Shown here: piece by piece, positions 1-9,655 of the stretch
How positions within the stretch are numbered: position 1 is the stretch's first letter
How the letters are laid out: every line of letters starts with the position of its first letter
From: Prorocentrum cordatum
Taxonomy: Eukaryota > Sar > Dinophyceae > Prorocentrales > Prorocentraceae
Length of the DNA: 64,000 nucleotides
Direction: 5' to 3'
Assembly (NCBI GenBank): GCA_963575745.1
Contig: CAUYUJ010010435.1
Location: forward strand, 335,277 to 399,276
Made by a program: the position numbers and the translations under genes
Notes under the pieces: model-generated
Databases searched by the model: none
Told to the model about the DNA's origin: nothing
Seen by the model: the letters and a program-made list of their open reading frames with translations, nothing else

Positions 1-30
1 GACCCCACGCCGCCACAATACACGCCAGTC

Positions 31-210
31 GTTGAAAGCAGGTATTTTTGGATTCCTATCTCCCAATCTTTTTCAAGCGCCTCCCTACTTCAAGAATCGA
101 CACGCTCCTGCTGTGTTTCTGTGATTCTCTTGGGGGGCCTGGACCCAATCCACTATATCCGCCTTCCTACTTCATGTTTCTACCTACTCTACCTCGATGG
201 GAAATCAAAG
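31..210 (+). repeat. Q repeat, copy 1
   Basis: Interspersed repeat of about 180 bp with the phrases GTCGTTGAAAG, GTATTTTTGGATTCC, CGCCTCCCTACTTCAAGAA and CTTCATGTTTCTACC. The same string of phrases recurs at 2219-2400, in part at 43960-44110, and split by a B element at 48497-48730. No coding sign. Confidence 0.6.
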
Positions 211-279
211 TTTAAGTTATGGAAAAAAAGGGGCCTCGTTCCTTATTTAGGGTTCCTTAGGTCAACGCCCCGATTGTAG
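204..279 (+). mobile_element. E element, 3' part only
   Basis: Matches the right half of the full E copies at 8447 and 18150 (GGGGCCTCGTTCCTTATTTAGG then TTCCTTAGGTCAACGCCCCG and the end CGATTGTA). The left half is missing, so this is a truncated copy. Confidence 0.6.
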
Positions 280-429
280 TTGCTCAGAGTGCTCGGGTGG
301 AGTGTATTCGAGCGGTTCGCGCCAGTCTGCGACCCCCAAGCAGGGGGAAGCCGTCCACGGGTGGGGCCTGTTTGGGGGACCCTCCGGGGGCCTCCTCTGG
401 ACCTCTTCGGGGACCTCTTCGGGTCCCCG

Positions 430-558
430 GCATCGCTCGGACGTGTGCATTTTTCCTTCGGCGAGGACCATCGAGGAGCATCCCTGATCATTTGGCGAAA
501 AAACCACGCACGAAACCGAAAAAAACACAGGAAATGGACGTCCGAGCGATGGCCAGGG
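430..558 (+). mobile_element. R fold-back element, copy 1
   Basis: Short inverted-repeat element: the left end GGCATCGCTCGGACGTGTGC pairs with the right end GACGTCCGAGCGATGGCC. The body contains GGCGAGGACCATCGAGGAGC and GCACGAAACCG. Further copies are at 46340-46467 and, split by an A element, at 45630-45935. Confidence 0.65.
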
Positions 559-1230
559 TCTGCGGGGCGTTTCCCGGACGCCTGCTGCCGGTCTCGAGGG
601 TCCTCTTGGAGCGGAGGGCTCGGAACATCGGTGCGAGTTGCCTCGTTGGGGGCCCGTGTGGGGCCGTTTTGGGGCCCTCTGGGGCCACCTTGGGCGCCTC
701 TTGGGCGGTCTTGGGGCCCTCTTCGGCCGCATCGGGCTCCTTCTGGGGGCTTCCTGCGCCCTCTAGAATCGATTTGGGGGGCCTCTTGAGCCGCCTCGTC
801 ATCAAACACAACCTGTGAACATGCTAGAAAGATACGCTGTCCTTGTGGATTAGGACGGGTTGTGTTTCTTGAGGCCCTCTTGGGGGTCGTCTTGGAGGCC
901 AATTGGGCAGTTTTGGGGCCCTCCTTGGCTGTTCTTGATGCCTCCTATGCGTATTGTTCAGCGTGGTCGGGTGGAGTATATAATTTGAGGGTACGTGAGT
1001 CATACGGTTCCTTTGTGCTGGGAATGTGCACCACACCGCCCCCTGAGTCGCCACAATTCGACTCCTCTTCGTCTGTGCTTTCCCCGCGGGGGCGGCGTAC
1101 GCCAGGTTCTCGCCGTGTCGACACGGCCGCGACCCCACGCTGCCAGCGGCCAGGAATCACCCGACGTCGGACGATCTGCGCTGTGGGAAAGCCCCGATCG
1201 CTCCATGCTGAGCGATCAACGCTATGCAAA
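559..1230. repeat. degenerate CTTGGGG/CTTGGGC low-complexity block
   Basis: Cryptic simple sequence built from variants of CTCTTGGGGCCC. The phrase GGCTCGGAA-TC-G-TCGAGT near 615 is shared with the blocks at 13045-14050, and similar text occurs at 28490-28900 and 63180-63840. ORFs read through it in several frames but have no constant frame or recognisable domain. 940-1230 is unique-looking and shows no gene. Confidence 0.5.
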
Positions 1231-1422
1231 AGACCGAACTTAGTGGGCCCTGGAAACGACAGGGCCGTTTTTTTACCGGTTCCGGCTCCGGTTCCAATCT
1301 TGGAGCCGTTTTTTGGCCGTTTAAAGTCGCCGTTTTTTTGCCGTTTCCATTTTCAAGGGACATTTTTTCGGAAACGGTGAAAAAACGGCCCTGCCGTTTC
1401 CGGGGCCCACAAAGAGACCGAA
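1231..1422 (+). mobile_element. D fold-back MITE with 8-bp target duplication
   Basis: Terminal inverted repeats of about 36 bp: CTTAGTGGGCCCTGGAAACG at 1239 against the reverse complement ending CCCACAAAG at 1414. Both sides carry the perfect 8-bp direct repeat AGACCGAA (1231-1238 and 1415-1422). No transposase is encoded, so it must be moved in trans. An 8-bp duplication is typical of hAT-like elements among others; the superfamily is not proven. A second copy lies at 11437-11680. Confidence 0.8.
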
Positions 1423-1587
1423 CGCCGACGTCGCCACGGCCAGGACCTGGACAATTTCGCACCTTCTACAGGAGGGCTCCACGCGGGCCTCCTCGGCCGC
1501 TTCGCGCGCGCGGCGGAAGGCCCGGCGCCCTGCGGGCGGGGCGCCGCCGTTTCACCCCGGGCCGGGGGCTGCCGGATGTGTCTTTTC

Positions 1588-1754
1588 GGGGGTGGACAGA
1601 CCTCCTGCCTTGACACGTCGATTCGGGAATTGGCCGTGTTCGGTTCGCGAGAGGGCGTCGCGGCTGTCATTTTTGCGGGTCCAGGTCCGTCGGTTTTGGT
1701 CCCAGGCCGTTTTCACTAAGGGGAGGTCTACTAAATGGAGGTTTGTCCACCGCC
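1588..1754 (+). mobile_element. O fold-back element, copy 1
   Basis: Ends GGTGGACAGACCTCC and GGAGGTTTGTCCACC are inverted repeats. The body (GAATTGGCCGTGTTCGG, CGAGAGGGCGTCGCGGC) matches the copy at 36364-36520. Confidence 0.6.
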
Positions 1755-2218
1755 GATCTTTGGCTCATGGTGCCCCCAGCGTTTCGCGCCGTCCTGGTGC
1801 CCTCGGGGCCGCGCGAGGGATGCTCGCAGGCGACTTCCAGCTCCTCCCAAGAATCTGCCCGCCGAGAAACAGCGAGGAACGCGGGGATACAGCCAGGGGA
1901 GGGCTACCCAGACGCACCCGTATCAAGCATGGACGACCCCCGATCGCCAAAATGGTCTGACCAACCTGAAAGCCCACACGCAGGCGGGGCATGGGCGTCG
2001 CCATAGTTCCGCCCCCTGCTTGGGAGGCTACCTGGGCACCCCTGGAGAGTTTGTGGCCACCCAGGGGCCAGGGACACCTGGGGCAGCGCCCTACCGGGTC
2101 CGGCGGGGGGGGGGAGGGCTGGACCGGCTGCCTGGACCGTCGTTTCGGCCGCACATAGCCCTGGGCCGGAGGACGAGGCGCGGAGGTGGATGGGCGCAAG
2201 TCGGGCATGTCCCTCGAC
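1755..2218. other. no gene seen
   Basis: GC-rich sequence with overlapping open frames on both strands but no frame bias that persists, no recognised domain and no repeat copy elsewhere in the window. It includes a poly-G run near 2105. Confidence 0.4.
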
Positions 2219-2400
2219 CCATCGGTCGTTGAAAGTATGTATTTTTGGATTCCCATATATATTCCAATCTACTTTCAGCGCCTTCCTACTTCAAGAGTCG
2301 AGTGGTGTTCCCTCTTCCCTCCTCTTCAGGAGGCGGGCGGAAACCCAATCTATTTCCAACGCCTTCCTATTTCATGTTTCTACCTACTTCTTCCGACCGA
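2219..2400 (+). repeat. Q repeat, copy 2
   Basis: Same order of phrases as at 31-210: GGTCGTTGAAAG, GTATTTTTGGATTCCC, GCGCCTTCCTACTTCAAGAG, then TTTCATGTTTCTACCTAC. Confidence 0.6.
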
Positions 2401-2649
2401 GGGGTACAGGAGGAATGTGCAAAAATTATAGCCGGAGTGCAGTATCCCCAACCAGGTTGTTTAAACCCACTGCGGTTTCCAAGGTCGATTGCGTGCCCGA
2501 TGCGGGCTGGCATGGCATGTTAGAACATGATAGCAGGATGTTTGCACATGAGATGTTTACACGAAAACTTGCTTACACGAAAACTGCTGTGACACAAGCC
2601 CACTTCACACTCGCTTCCCGTTTGGTCCTTTCCTGCAACTCCTTTCCTT

Positions 2650-2762
2650 CTCCCTCCTCCTCCTCCTCCTCCTCCCCCTCATGCTGCCTGCTCCCTCATC
2701 CACATCATCCTCCTCCTTCTCCCTTCCATCTTCTCCTCCTCCTCCTCCACCTCCTCTTCATC
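2650..2762 (+). repeat. (CTC)n pyrimidine microsatellite
   Basis: Interrupted TCC/CTC run on the + strand, directly upstream of the 64-bp tandem array. Confidence 0.8.
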
Positions 2763-2779
2763 CCGAACAACATCTCGGA

Positions 2780-4170
2780 GCCCAGAGTTGCGAGGATGTC
2801 TCCAGCGTAACGGGCTGGACCACCTCGCGCGCGGCATCTCGGACCCTAGAGTTGCGACGATGTCTCGGGCGAAACGTGCTGCGAGGAAGTCTCAGGCGAA
2901 ACGGGCCGAACCACCTCGAGCGCGGCGTCTCAGAGCTCCGAGTTGCGGGGGCCTCCTGGGGACCACCTAGGGCCATCTCCTGGGCTTCCTGTGGCCTCCT
3001 GGACCCCACCTGGGGCTTCCTGCAGCCTCTTGGGGATCCCAGGGGTGGATATCTAACATGTGGCCGTCTGGGCCCCCAAAAACGGGAGGGAGGGGGCCAC
3101 AAGAGCAGGAAAAATCAAACGAATCGACACCGGATGTGGATTAACTTGACACGTTCTGATAGGGGGCCTCCTGGGGCCTCCTGGGAGCCCCCTGGGAATC
3201 TCCTGGGGACTCCTGGGGCCTGTCCTGGGCGTCCTGCGGCCTCCTGAAGCTCTCTGGGGCCTCCTGGAGCTCCCAGGGACCTGGGCCCCTAGGCTGGACC
3301 ACCTCTTGCGCGGCATCTGGGAGCTCAGAGTTGCGAGATTGTCTTGTGCGAAACGGGCCGGACCACCTTGCGCACGGCATCTCAGAGCTCAGAGTTGTGA
3401 GGATGTCTCAGGCGAGACCGGCTGGACCACCTCGCGCAGGGCATCTCAGAGCTCAGAGTTGCGAGGATGTCTCAGGCGAAACGGGCTGGACCATGCCGCG
3501 CGCGGCATCTCCGAGGTCAAAGTTGCGAGGATATCTCAGGCGAAATGGGCTGGACCACCTCTTGCGCGGCAGCTCAGAGCTCAGAGTTTCGAGGACGTCT
3601 CAAGCGAAACGGGCCAGACCAGCTCTCGCGCGGCATCTCGGAATGCAAAAGTGCAAGGATGTCTCAAGTGAAACGGGCCGGACCACTTCTTGGACTGCAT
3701 TTCGGGGCTCAGAGTTTGGAGGATGTCTAAATCGAAACGGGCCAGATCACCTCTCGCGCGGCATCAGAGAGCGCAGAGTTGCAAGGATGTCTCAAGCGAA
3801 ACGGGCCGGACCACCTCGCGCACGGCATTCGGGGCTCAGAGTTTTGAGGATGTCTCAGGCGAAACAGGCCGGACCACCTCTTGCGCGGCATCTCGGAGCC
3901 CAGAGTTTCGAGGATGTCTCAGGCGAAATGGGCTGGATCACCTCTTACGCGGAATCTCAGAGCTCAGAGTTGGGAGGATGTCTCAGGCGAAACGGGCCAG
4001 ACCACCTCGCGCACGGCATCTCGGAGCTCAGAGTGTTGAGGATGTCTCATGCGAAACGGGCCGGACCACCTTTTGCGCGGCATTTGGGAACTCATAGTTT
4101 GGAGGATGTCTCACGCGAAACGCCCAATCCCGGACAACTCAGAAACGAGAGTCGAGGATGTCTCAGGTGA
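2780..4170 (+). repeat. 64-bp tandem satellite array
   Basis: About 15-17 degenerate copies of a 64-bp unit with the core GCGAGGATGTCTCAGGCGAA, then GGGCCGGACCACCTCGCGC and GGCATCTCGGAGCTCAGAG. Core positions recur near 3402, 3466, 3530, 3594, 3658 and onward every 62-67 bp. A CCTGGGG-rich block interrupts it at about 2950-3290. Since 64 is not a multiple of 3, the long open frames crossing it are chance. Confidence 0.85.
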
Positions 4171-4400
4171 AACGGCCCAGACCACCAAATTTTGTTGATA
4201 ACGTCTCTGCTTTGATTTCCATCGGCCGGAGTTAGCTTCTATCAAAACAACACCCCGTTCAGCAAGATGTTGGGGAAATAGTATGGGGACGATCTTTCTA
4301 TGATTTTTGGGATATGGTTCTGAACATGTTTGATTTGTCGTTTAATAAGCGTGGGAGGGTACCCTCCCCGACGAGGGTCAATCTCGCCTCGTCGTCGCGC
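4171..4400. other. no gene seen
   Basis: AT-richer spacer (GATAACGTCTCTGC, AAATAGTATGGGG) between the satellite and an F element. No recognisable feature. Confidence 0.4.
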
Positions 4401-4401
4401 C

Positions 4402-4640
4402 GAGACGGGAGTCGGAGCGCCTTTTGCGCGTGGTGGCTGCCCGCGACGGGGGTCGATGTGGGGTTGTCGGCGGGGGTGCCCCCCCCTCGGCGCTTGGGCC
4501 CCACCCCAGCGGCGCCTGCGGCGCCGCCGCTGGCGCGGATCCGAGAAGCCCGCGCGGAGCGCCCAAAGTTTATCTTTGTGGGGCCCGGTGCGGATCCGAG
4601 AAACCCGCGCGGAGCGCCCAAAGTTTATGATTGTGGCGTT
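4402..4640 (+). mobile_element. F fold-back element with duplicated right arm
   Basis: GC-rich hairpin (GCGGCGCCTGCGGCGCCGCC near 4510) with the F right arm GCGCGGAGCGCCCAAAGTTTAT. The right arm, from GCGGATCCGAGAA on, appears twice in tandem (about 4534-4580 and 4590-4632). Confidence 0.6.
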
Positions 4641-4750
4641 GTTTCTTCTTCTATGGCGTTTGTGTTTATGTTGTTTTTTGCTACCCCTTCGGTGTGTCGG
4701 GGTCTCGGGGGGGCTTCCTGTCGCCACGGCGGGCGGGGTTCCCCTCGAGC

Positions 4751-4917
4751 CCCTTGCCTTGGGTCGGGCATGTCCCCTCTACAGGCGGATTTGTTTTACA
4801 GCAAAACACATGTGCCAAGATAGGCCACATATAATCAACAAAATCGTCCCCTGAGTATGTCTTTGGTATTTTTGGATACTCCTCCTGTAGAGGGACAGGC
4901 CCGACTTAACCCTTGCC
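4751..4917 (+). mobile_element. B MITE with 8-bp target duplication
   Basis: Ends GGTCGGGCATGTCCCCTCTA and AGAGGGACAGGCCCGACTTAA are inverted repeats. Perfect direct repeats CCCTTGCC flank it (4751-4758 and 4910-4917). No coding content. Confidence 0.8.
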
Positions 4918-4979
4918 AGAGCAACACCCCGGTCCTCTGGAGCTCCGAGGGGGTGGATGTGTGGGAGAGGGGCCTGAAG

Positions 4980-5110
4980 GTCCAGGCCTCGCCAAAAAAA
5001 CACAGCGGCGGCAGGCCCTTCTCCGTTTTTCAGGATTCTGGAGGCCAGCCCCCGGGCCTCCACCGTCCAAAATCGACTCGGGATGAAATGCCGGCCCTGG
5101 GGAAGGCGCC
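4980..5110 (-). mobile_element. degenerate A element fragment
   Basis: Carries the A-family internal phrases GACTCGGGATGAAATGCCGG and CCCTGGGGAAGG but lacks clear ends. Low identity. Confidence 0.35.
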
Positions 5111-5249
5111 GGCGCCGTTGGGCAGCGACTACGAGAGGGCCGCCCCCCCCCTGCAACCGACGACGGCGAGCGCTGGCGCCGGTGCCGTCGCCGTCGAGTA
5201 GCGAGGACAGCGACGATGATTGTGGTGGTGCTGGTGATGGTGAGTAGGT

Positions 5250-5415
5250 GATGAGGTGATGATGATGATGATGATGATGATGAATATGATGAATATGATG
5301 ATGACAATGACAATGACAATGACAATGACAATGACAATGACAGTGACAGTGACAATGACAATGACAATGACAATGACAATGACGATGAAGATAACGATGA
5401 CGACGATGATGATGA
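5250..5415 (+). repeat. (GAT)n and (GACAAT)n microsatellites
   Basis: A run of ATG trinucleotides passes into (ACAATG)n hexanucleotides and then mixed GAT/GAC. The translated Met/Thr or Ser/Leu strings are artefacts. Confidence 0.9.
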
Positions 5416-5439
5416 CGCCCTCATCACTGAGTGAAGGTT

Positions 5440-6020
5440 GCATGTAATGTCCCGCCCGCCCGCCCTATTGAACGTTCCATCACTGAGTGGATCGTATATT
5501 TAATGTCCCGCCAGCCCGAGCCGCGTTCCCTGCGGATGTGATATATGTTCTGTTCCCCACATCTTGCCCCATCACCGAGTGAAGGTTACATTTAATGTCC
5601 CGCCCGCCCGCCCGACAGCGTTCCATCACTGAGTGATTTATATATTGAATATCCCGCCCGCCGGAACGGCGTCCCCAGTGGTTGTGATATGTTTTCCCGC
5701 AATCTTGTCCCATCACAGGAAGAAGGTTGCATTCAATGTCCCGCCCGCCCGCTCGACTGAGCGCTCCATCGTTGAGTGAATCGTATATTCAATGTCCCGC
5801 CCGCTCGAACGGCGTCCCCGATGATTGCGATCTGATTTCATTTTTTGTCCTGTTGCATTTTATGTCCCGCCGGCCCGCCCGACTGAACGTTCCATCACTG
5901 AGTGGATCGTATATTTACGGTCCCGCCCGCCCGAACGGCGCCCCTGTGGTTGCGACAGATTTTCCTTCGATCTTGCCCCACTACCGAATGAAGGTTGCAT
6001 TGAACGTCCCGCCTGTCGGC
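5440..6020 (+). repeat. tandem array, ~135-bp unit
   Basis: Four to five diverged copies of a unit containing TTCCATCACTGAGTGGATCG, ATATTTAATGTCCCGCCCGCC, GAACGGCGTCCCC and TTGCATTTAATGTCCCGCC. The CACTGAGTG cores lie near 5476, 5627, 5761 and 5892. No gene. Confidence 0.8.
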
Positions 6021-6054
6021 ATCACCGTCGCCGTTTGTCGCAGAAGCCAAACAA

Positions 6055-6870
6055 GCCGAAGGAGGAGGAGGAGGAGGAGGAGAAGGAGGAGGAAGAGGCA
6101 GAGGAGGAGGACGAGCAGGAGGAGGACCAGCGTAAGCCCAAGACTCATCAACGATGTTTGAATCCACCCCTCTGCAAGCTCCATTCTCTTTGGCCCCATA
6201 CAAGGGTTCATCTCCACTGAAGGATTTGTTCCGTTAGGGGGCAACCGTGCGAAAATTCTGAATCTTGCCCGAACGCCGTTCTTGCGATTAGCGCGGCGCT
6301 GCGGCGAGAGCCACATTTTGAAAAACAACCGCCCTCCATTTGTGACACTGTTGCCAGCTCTTAGGCTTCAGGATTCAGGATCATTAATGGTGAGGATGCG
6401 AAACGCCCAGCCCGCCCTTTCGACCAGCCTCGGGGGTGCGACAGGAGGAGTGGAGGAGGAGGAGGAGGAGGAGGAGGAGGAGGAGGTGGAGAGGAGGAGG
6501 AGGAGGAGGAGGAGGACGGACGAGAGGAGGGGAAAAGGAGGATAAGGAGTAGGAGAATGCGGAGGAAGGATGAGGAGGAGGATGAGGAGGCGGAGGAGGA
6601 GGCAGAGGAGGAGGAGAGAGGAGGAGGAGGGAAAGAGGAGGAGGAGGAGGAGGAGGAGAAGGAGGAGGAGAGAGGAGGAGGAGAGGAGCAGGAGAAGGAT
6701 TTTGCGTCCTGGTTGGAGAGGGAGGAGGAGGAGAAGGAGAGGAGGAGGAGAAGGCGAGGAGAGGAGGAAGGAGGAGGAGGAGGAGGAGGAGGAGGAAGGA
6801 AGAGGAAGCGGAGGAAGGAGGAGGAGGAGGAGACGGAGGAGGAGGAGGAGAAGGAGAAGGCGGAGGAGGT
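6055..6870 (+). repeat. (GGA)n/(GAG)n purine tract
   Basis: About 0.5 kb of almost pure AGG/GAG microsatellite in two blocks (6058-6130 and 6445-6868), separated by ~300 bp of ordinary sequence. The Glu/Arg-rich or Ser/Leu-rich frames are repeat translation. The pyrimidine strand is the minus strand here. Confidence 0.9.
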
Positions 6871-6984
6871 AGCCCTCGCTCGCCGACGCCGCGCGCCCTG
6901 CACGCGTCGCGCCTCAGGGGGGCCTCCGCGGCAGCGCGCCGCCGCGGCCCCGCTCCGGCACGACGGCAGCGGCGTGGCGACGCG

Positions 6985-7028
6985 GACCTCGAGAGAGACG
7001 GCGCCGACGCCGACGCCGACCCCGACGT

Positions 7029-7069
<41 letters not shown>

Positions 7070-7240
7070 ACGACGGCGACGACGACGACGACGCCGACGA
7101 CGACGACGTGGCCGCCCACGTGGCCGAAAGCCCCGCGCAGAGGCCCCGCCGGTGGCGGGCGGCGGCGGAGCCGCAGGAGGGGCCGCCTCGGGCGCGGTGG
7201 GGCCGCCGGCCGCCGGCGCCGGCCGCGGCCCGCGGGCGCG
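6985..7240 (+). CDS. possible acidic low-complexity exon (weak)
   Basis: A GAC/GCC hexanucleotide array (7005-7110) reads Asp-Ala repeats in one + frame, followed in the same frame by non-repetitive text (VAAHVAESPAQRPRRW). This could be a repeat-containing exon cut by the P element that follows, or simply a microsatellite next to GC-rich DNA. No domain is recognised and no splice sites are assigned. Confidence 0.2.
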
Positions 7241-7246
7241 TGGCAC

Positions 7247-7469
7247 TACTCGCAAAGTGCCGACCGTGCCGTTTCTAATACATGCTCCGCGTGCGGAGCA
7301 TGTATTACAAAGGCAGGGGTTTCGTATCAAAGGCAGCGATGAGTTCATGCATACATTGATTCACAAATCGATCATGTATTAAAGATCCCATGCTACTTGT
7401 TATATATATATATATATATATAAAAAGATCACATGTATTAAAAACTGCCCTGTACTCGCAAGCGTCACC
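7247..7469 (-). mobile_element. P element with ~18-bp imperfect direct repeats
   Basis: Element 7266-7452 begins GTGCCGTTTCTAATACATG and ends CATGTATTAAAAACTGCCC. It contains the hairpin CATGCTCCGCGTGCGGAGCATG region at 7282-7303 and a (TA)n run near 7400. The flanks repeat TACTCGCAAAG-GCCGACC (7247-7265) as TACTCGCAAGCGTCACC (7453-7469). A second copy forms an intron at 61152-61319. Confidence 0.65.
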
Positions 7470-7746
7470 AGCCTCGATCTTATCCCCATCCCTAAGATTG
7501 ACACGCCAAAAGGCGATGACAATCTCAAGGATGCACCCTCAGAGACTGAGGGAGTCCCTGAGATTGGCATCGTGACGAGGCGATGCCCAGCATAGGGACA
7601 GGGATATGTTCCAGGCCGGTAAAAACGTCCGAAAAGCACACGTTTGCTTCAATGTAGCTTCTCGTAGATCCCCCCTGGCGGATCCAGGCCATCTGCGAGT
7701 AGTCACTTGGCGAGTAGTGGAACGCGCTCGTCTAACAGTGGAAGCC

Positions 7747-7869
7747 TTAAGTCGGGCATTCCGCTCTAGAGGACGAACATTCAAAAACAGCAAACACATA
7801 GTCTGGGGGACGATTTTTTTTACTATTGTTGACAATTGTTCTGGCATTTTTTGACTAGACACGGCCGAC
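7747..7869 (+). mobile_element. degenerate B element
   Basis: Starts TTAAGTCGGGCATTCC and contains AGTCTGGGGGACGATTTT like full B copies. The right end (GACACGGCCGACCC) is diverged. Confidence 0.4.
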
Positions 7870-7871
7870 CC

Positions 7872-8035
7872 AATGAAGCTCATGCCAAGAAACACCCTGA
7901 TTGCCTCCAGTGTGCCCTGGGTTTCTTGGGTTTCGATGGTTTCGCTGTGGGAAGCGTGACGCTCCCACAAAAAAAGGGGCGACCTTGGGTTCCAGGGTTG
8001 GGTTCCTTGTGGAAGGTTTGTGTGGTCGAGCACGT
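7872..8035 (+). mobile_element. C element, copy 1
   Basis: Matches CATGCCAAGAAACACCCTG, GTGCCCTGGGTTTCTTGGG, AGCGTGACGCTCCCAC and GGGTTCCAGGGTTGGG. The first 45 bp fold back on themselves (CCAAGAAAC against GTTTCTTGG). Other copies are at 8964, 41447, 42857 and 50139. Confidence 0.7.
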
Positions 8036-8293
8036 ACTGTGTACGTCTGCGCTGGCCCAGGAAAGAGCCGCCTACGATCTGGTTCCGTGGCAGTTGGCCT
8101 GTTGAGGAGGCGATGATCCTCAGGACGTGTGTTAGCCCAATGTGTGTTTACCCCGTTCCACCCAACCAGTCGATCATCACATCGCCTTCGTCGCAGTGGA
8201 GGACCTCAGTGGGGAAACGCACGTTGGCGCGAACACACGTTCCGAGGATCAGCGACCCCTTGTCGCCACGGCTGGGCGCAGCTCGGATCATTG

Positions 8294-8652
8294 TGGCGGC
8301 GCGCCAAAGGGGGTAGGGGGAGGGGGGAAGGCTTCTTAGTCTTAGTAGCACCCTGCTTCTTAGAAGGCCTCGGCCTTGCGTCCATCAAGGAGGCCCGCGC
8401 CTTCTAGGAAGCAGGGGTGCTTCTGAGAAGCCTTCCCCCCTCCCCCTACAGCCGGGGCCCTGCAGAAGGAACCCTTTTCGTTGGGCAGGGGCTCGGTGTT
8501 CCTTGATTGTTTCATAGCTTGCCTCAGGTTTTCCTCATGTTTTCGATACGAAGTCGAAGTTCAATTTCTGGAGAAAAGGGGCCTCGTTCCTTATTTAGGG
8601 TTCCTTAGGTCAACGCCCCGACTGTCCCCCCTCTGCGCGCCGCCAATACTTG
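8294..8652 (+). mobile_element. L fold-back element interrupted by E
   Basis: Arms of about 55 bp: GTAGGGGGAGGGGGGAAGGC at 8312 pairs with GCCTTCCCCCCTCCCCCTAC ending near 8449, outer arm GGCGGCGCGC against GCGCGCCGCC at 8636. The E element (8447-8625) sits inside the right arm, so L is older. A second L copy lies at 38395-38562. Confidence 0.6.
8447..8625 (+). mobile_element. E element, full copy
   Basis: Begins TACAGCCGGGGCCCTGCAG and ends GGTCAACGCCCCGACTGT. Internal phrases GAAGGAACCCTTTTCGTTGG and GGCCTCGTTCCTTATTTAGG. Inserted in the right arm of L; the flanking repeat CCCCCCTC is low complexity and weak evidence for a duplication. Confidence 0.7.
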
Positions 8653-8750
8653 GGTGCGTTCAGAGCCCGGGGGGGGCTCCGGGGCCCGCTCCGGAGCCGC
8701 CGTGGTCTCGGTTCGCCCTCCGATGCACGCCGAGTCGGGGCAGGGTCCCC

Positions 8751-8956
8751 CACTGGAGTTGAGTCGGGCTCTCCCTACAAGGGGATTGTCGACGAAAAAT
8801 AAAGAATACCCCAAAAATAATAAAAAAATAGTTCAAAAATAGTCTGGGGACCATTGTTGGGGTATTGTTTGACCTCTTTGGGGTATTTTTGGGGTATGTT
8901 TTCTTTTTCGTCGAAAATCCCCCTGTAGGGGGACACGCCCGACATAACACTAGAGT
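8751..8956 (+). mobile_element. B MITE with 9-bp target duplication
   Basis: Element 8760-8947 with long inverted ends (TGAGTCGGGCTCTCCCTAC against GTAGGGGGACACGCCCGACA) and the internal pair GACGAAAAATAAAGAATACCCC-like / GGGTATG...TTCGTCG. Flanks CACTGGAGT (8751-8759) and CACTAGAGT (8948-8956) form an 8/9 direct repeat. Confidence 0.8.
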
Positions 8957-8963
8957 GGAGGCC

Positions 8964-9125
8964 CATGCCAGGAGACACCCTGCTTGCCTCCAGGGTGCCC
9001 TGGGTTTCTTGGGTTTCGATGGTTGTCCGATGGAGGGCGTGGCGACTCTGCGCCCAGAAATCGATGGATGTCCTGGGGACTCAGGGCTGGATTTCTTGTG
9101 AAAGGTTGCTTGTGGACTGGCCTCC
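8964..9125 (+). mobile_element. C element, copy 2
   Basis: CATGCCAGGAGACACCCTGC, CAGGGTGCCCTGGGTTTCTT, GGCGTGGCGACTCTGCG and TCCTGGGGACTCAGGGCTGG align with the C copies at 41447 and 42857. Confidence 0.65.
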
Positions 9126-9365
9126 GCTGTATCCGATTCCAAGCGATGAGATTTGCTTGCTGGGGCCGCCGTTCCGATTCGGTTCGATTTGCCAGCATCG
9201 GCCGGGGTCGGCCGGAGCCGGGCAGGGCGAACCGATGTCGACTCGATGCGGGACGAGTCGTGGCAATCCGAGGTGTTTCCGACGCGATCCGATTTGGCGA
9301 TTCGATCCCAGCTCAGGCCTCCAGGATCGTTGCATATCCAGGCCGTCCAAGCAGGGTCGAAGCGC

Positions 9366-9488
9366 ATGGGGTCGGAGGATCGCGCCGCATCGCCGATCTA
9401 TCGGCGAGGCGGCTGCATGTGGAACCCGACTTTCTCAACGCCGGCGTCGCCGTTGCATCTTTGATGCGGCGCGATCATCCAACCCCAT
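9366..9488 (+). mobile_element. S fold-back element
   Basis: Left end ATGGGGTCGGAGGATCGCGC is the near inverse of the right end GCGCGATCATCCAACCCCAT (23 of 26 over the full arm). Internal text GGCTGCATGTGGAACCCGAC recurs at 47333-47420. Confidence 0.6.
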
Positions 9489-9529
9489 CCACTTTGACCT
9501 CCTGTTTATACAGGGGGGGGGCAAACATA

Positions 9530-9655
9530 CACATACACCATTAATAGTTGACTCCCGGGAGAGGATGGGAAAATATGGAGCGGGGGACAAGACGAACCCT
9601 GGGATTTGCGTCTACTTATTTGTGTGTCCTTGGCCCCCTTTCATTTTGGGAGGCT
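9530..9655 (-). mobile_element. T element, reverse orientation
   Basis: GAGGATGGGAAAATATGG, GTCTACTTATTTGTGTGTCC and TTGGCCCCC are the reverse complement of the T element that forms the intron at 44562-44731. Another reverse copy lies at 53350-53510. Confidence 0.5.

Noticed and set aside
2780-4170. Open frames of 120-280 codons across the 64-bp satellite as a repeat protein, or the array as CRISPR
   Set aside because: A 64-bp period rotates the frame, units diverge without codon bias, there are no unique spacers of constant length between identical repeats, and the genome is eukaryotic.
6361-7342. Long ORFs rich in Glu/Arg, Ser/Leu or Pro over GGA/CTC tracts, here and at 17238-18104, 30005-30979, 38685-39966, 50203-52284, 52694-53197 and 58296-59291
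   Set aside because: Trinucleotide arrays are open in every frame without stops; the residues are pure repeat translation and opposite strands are equally open.
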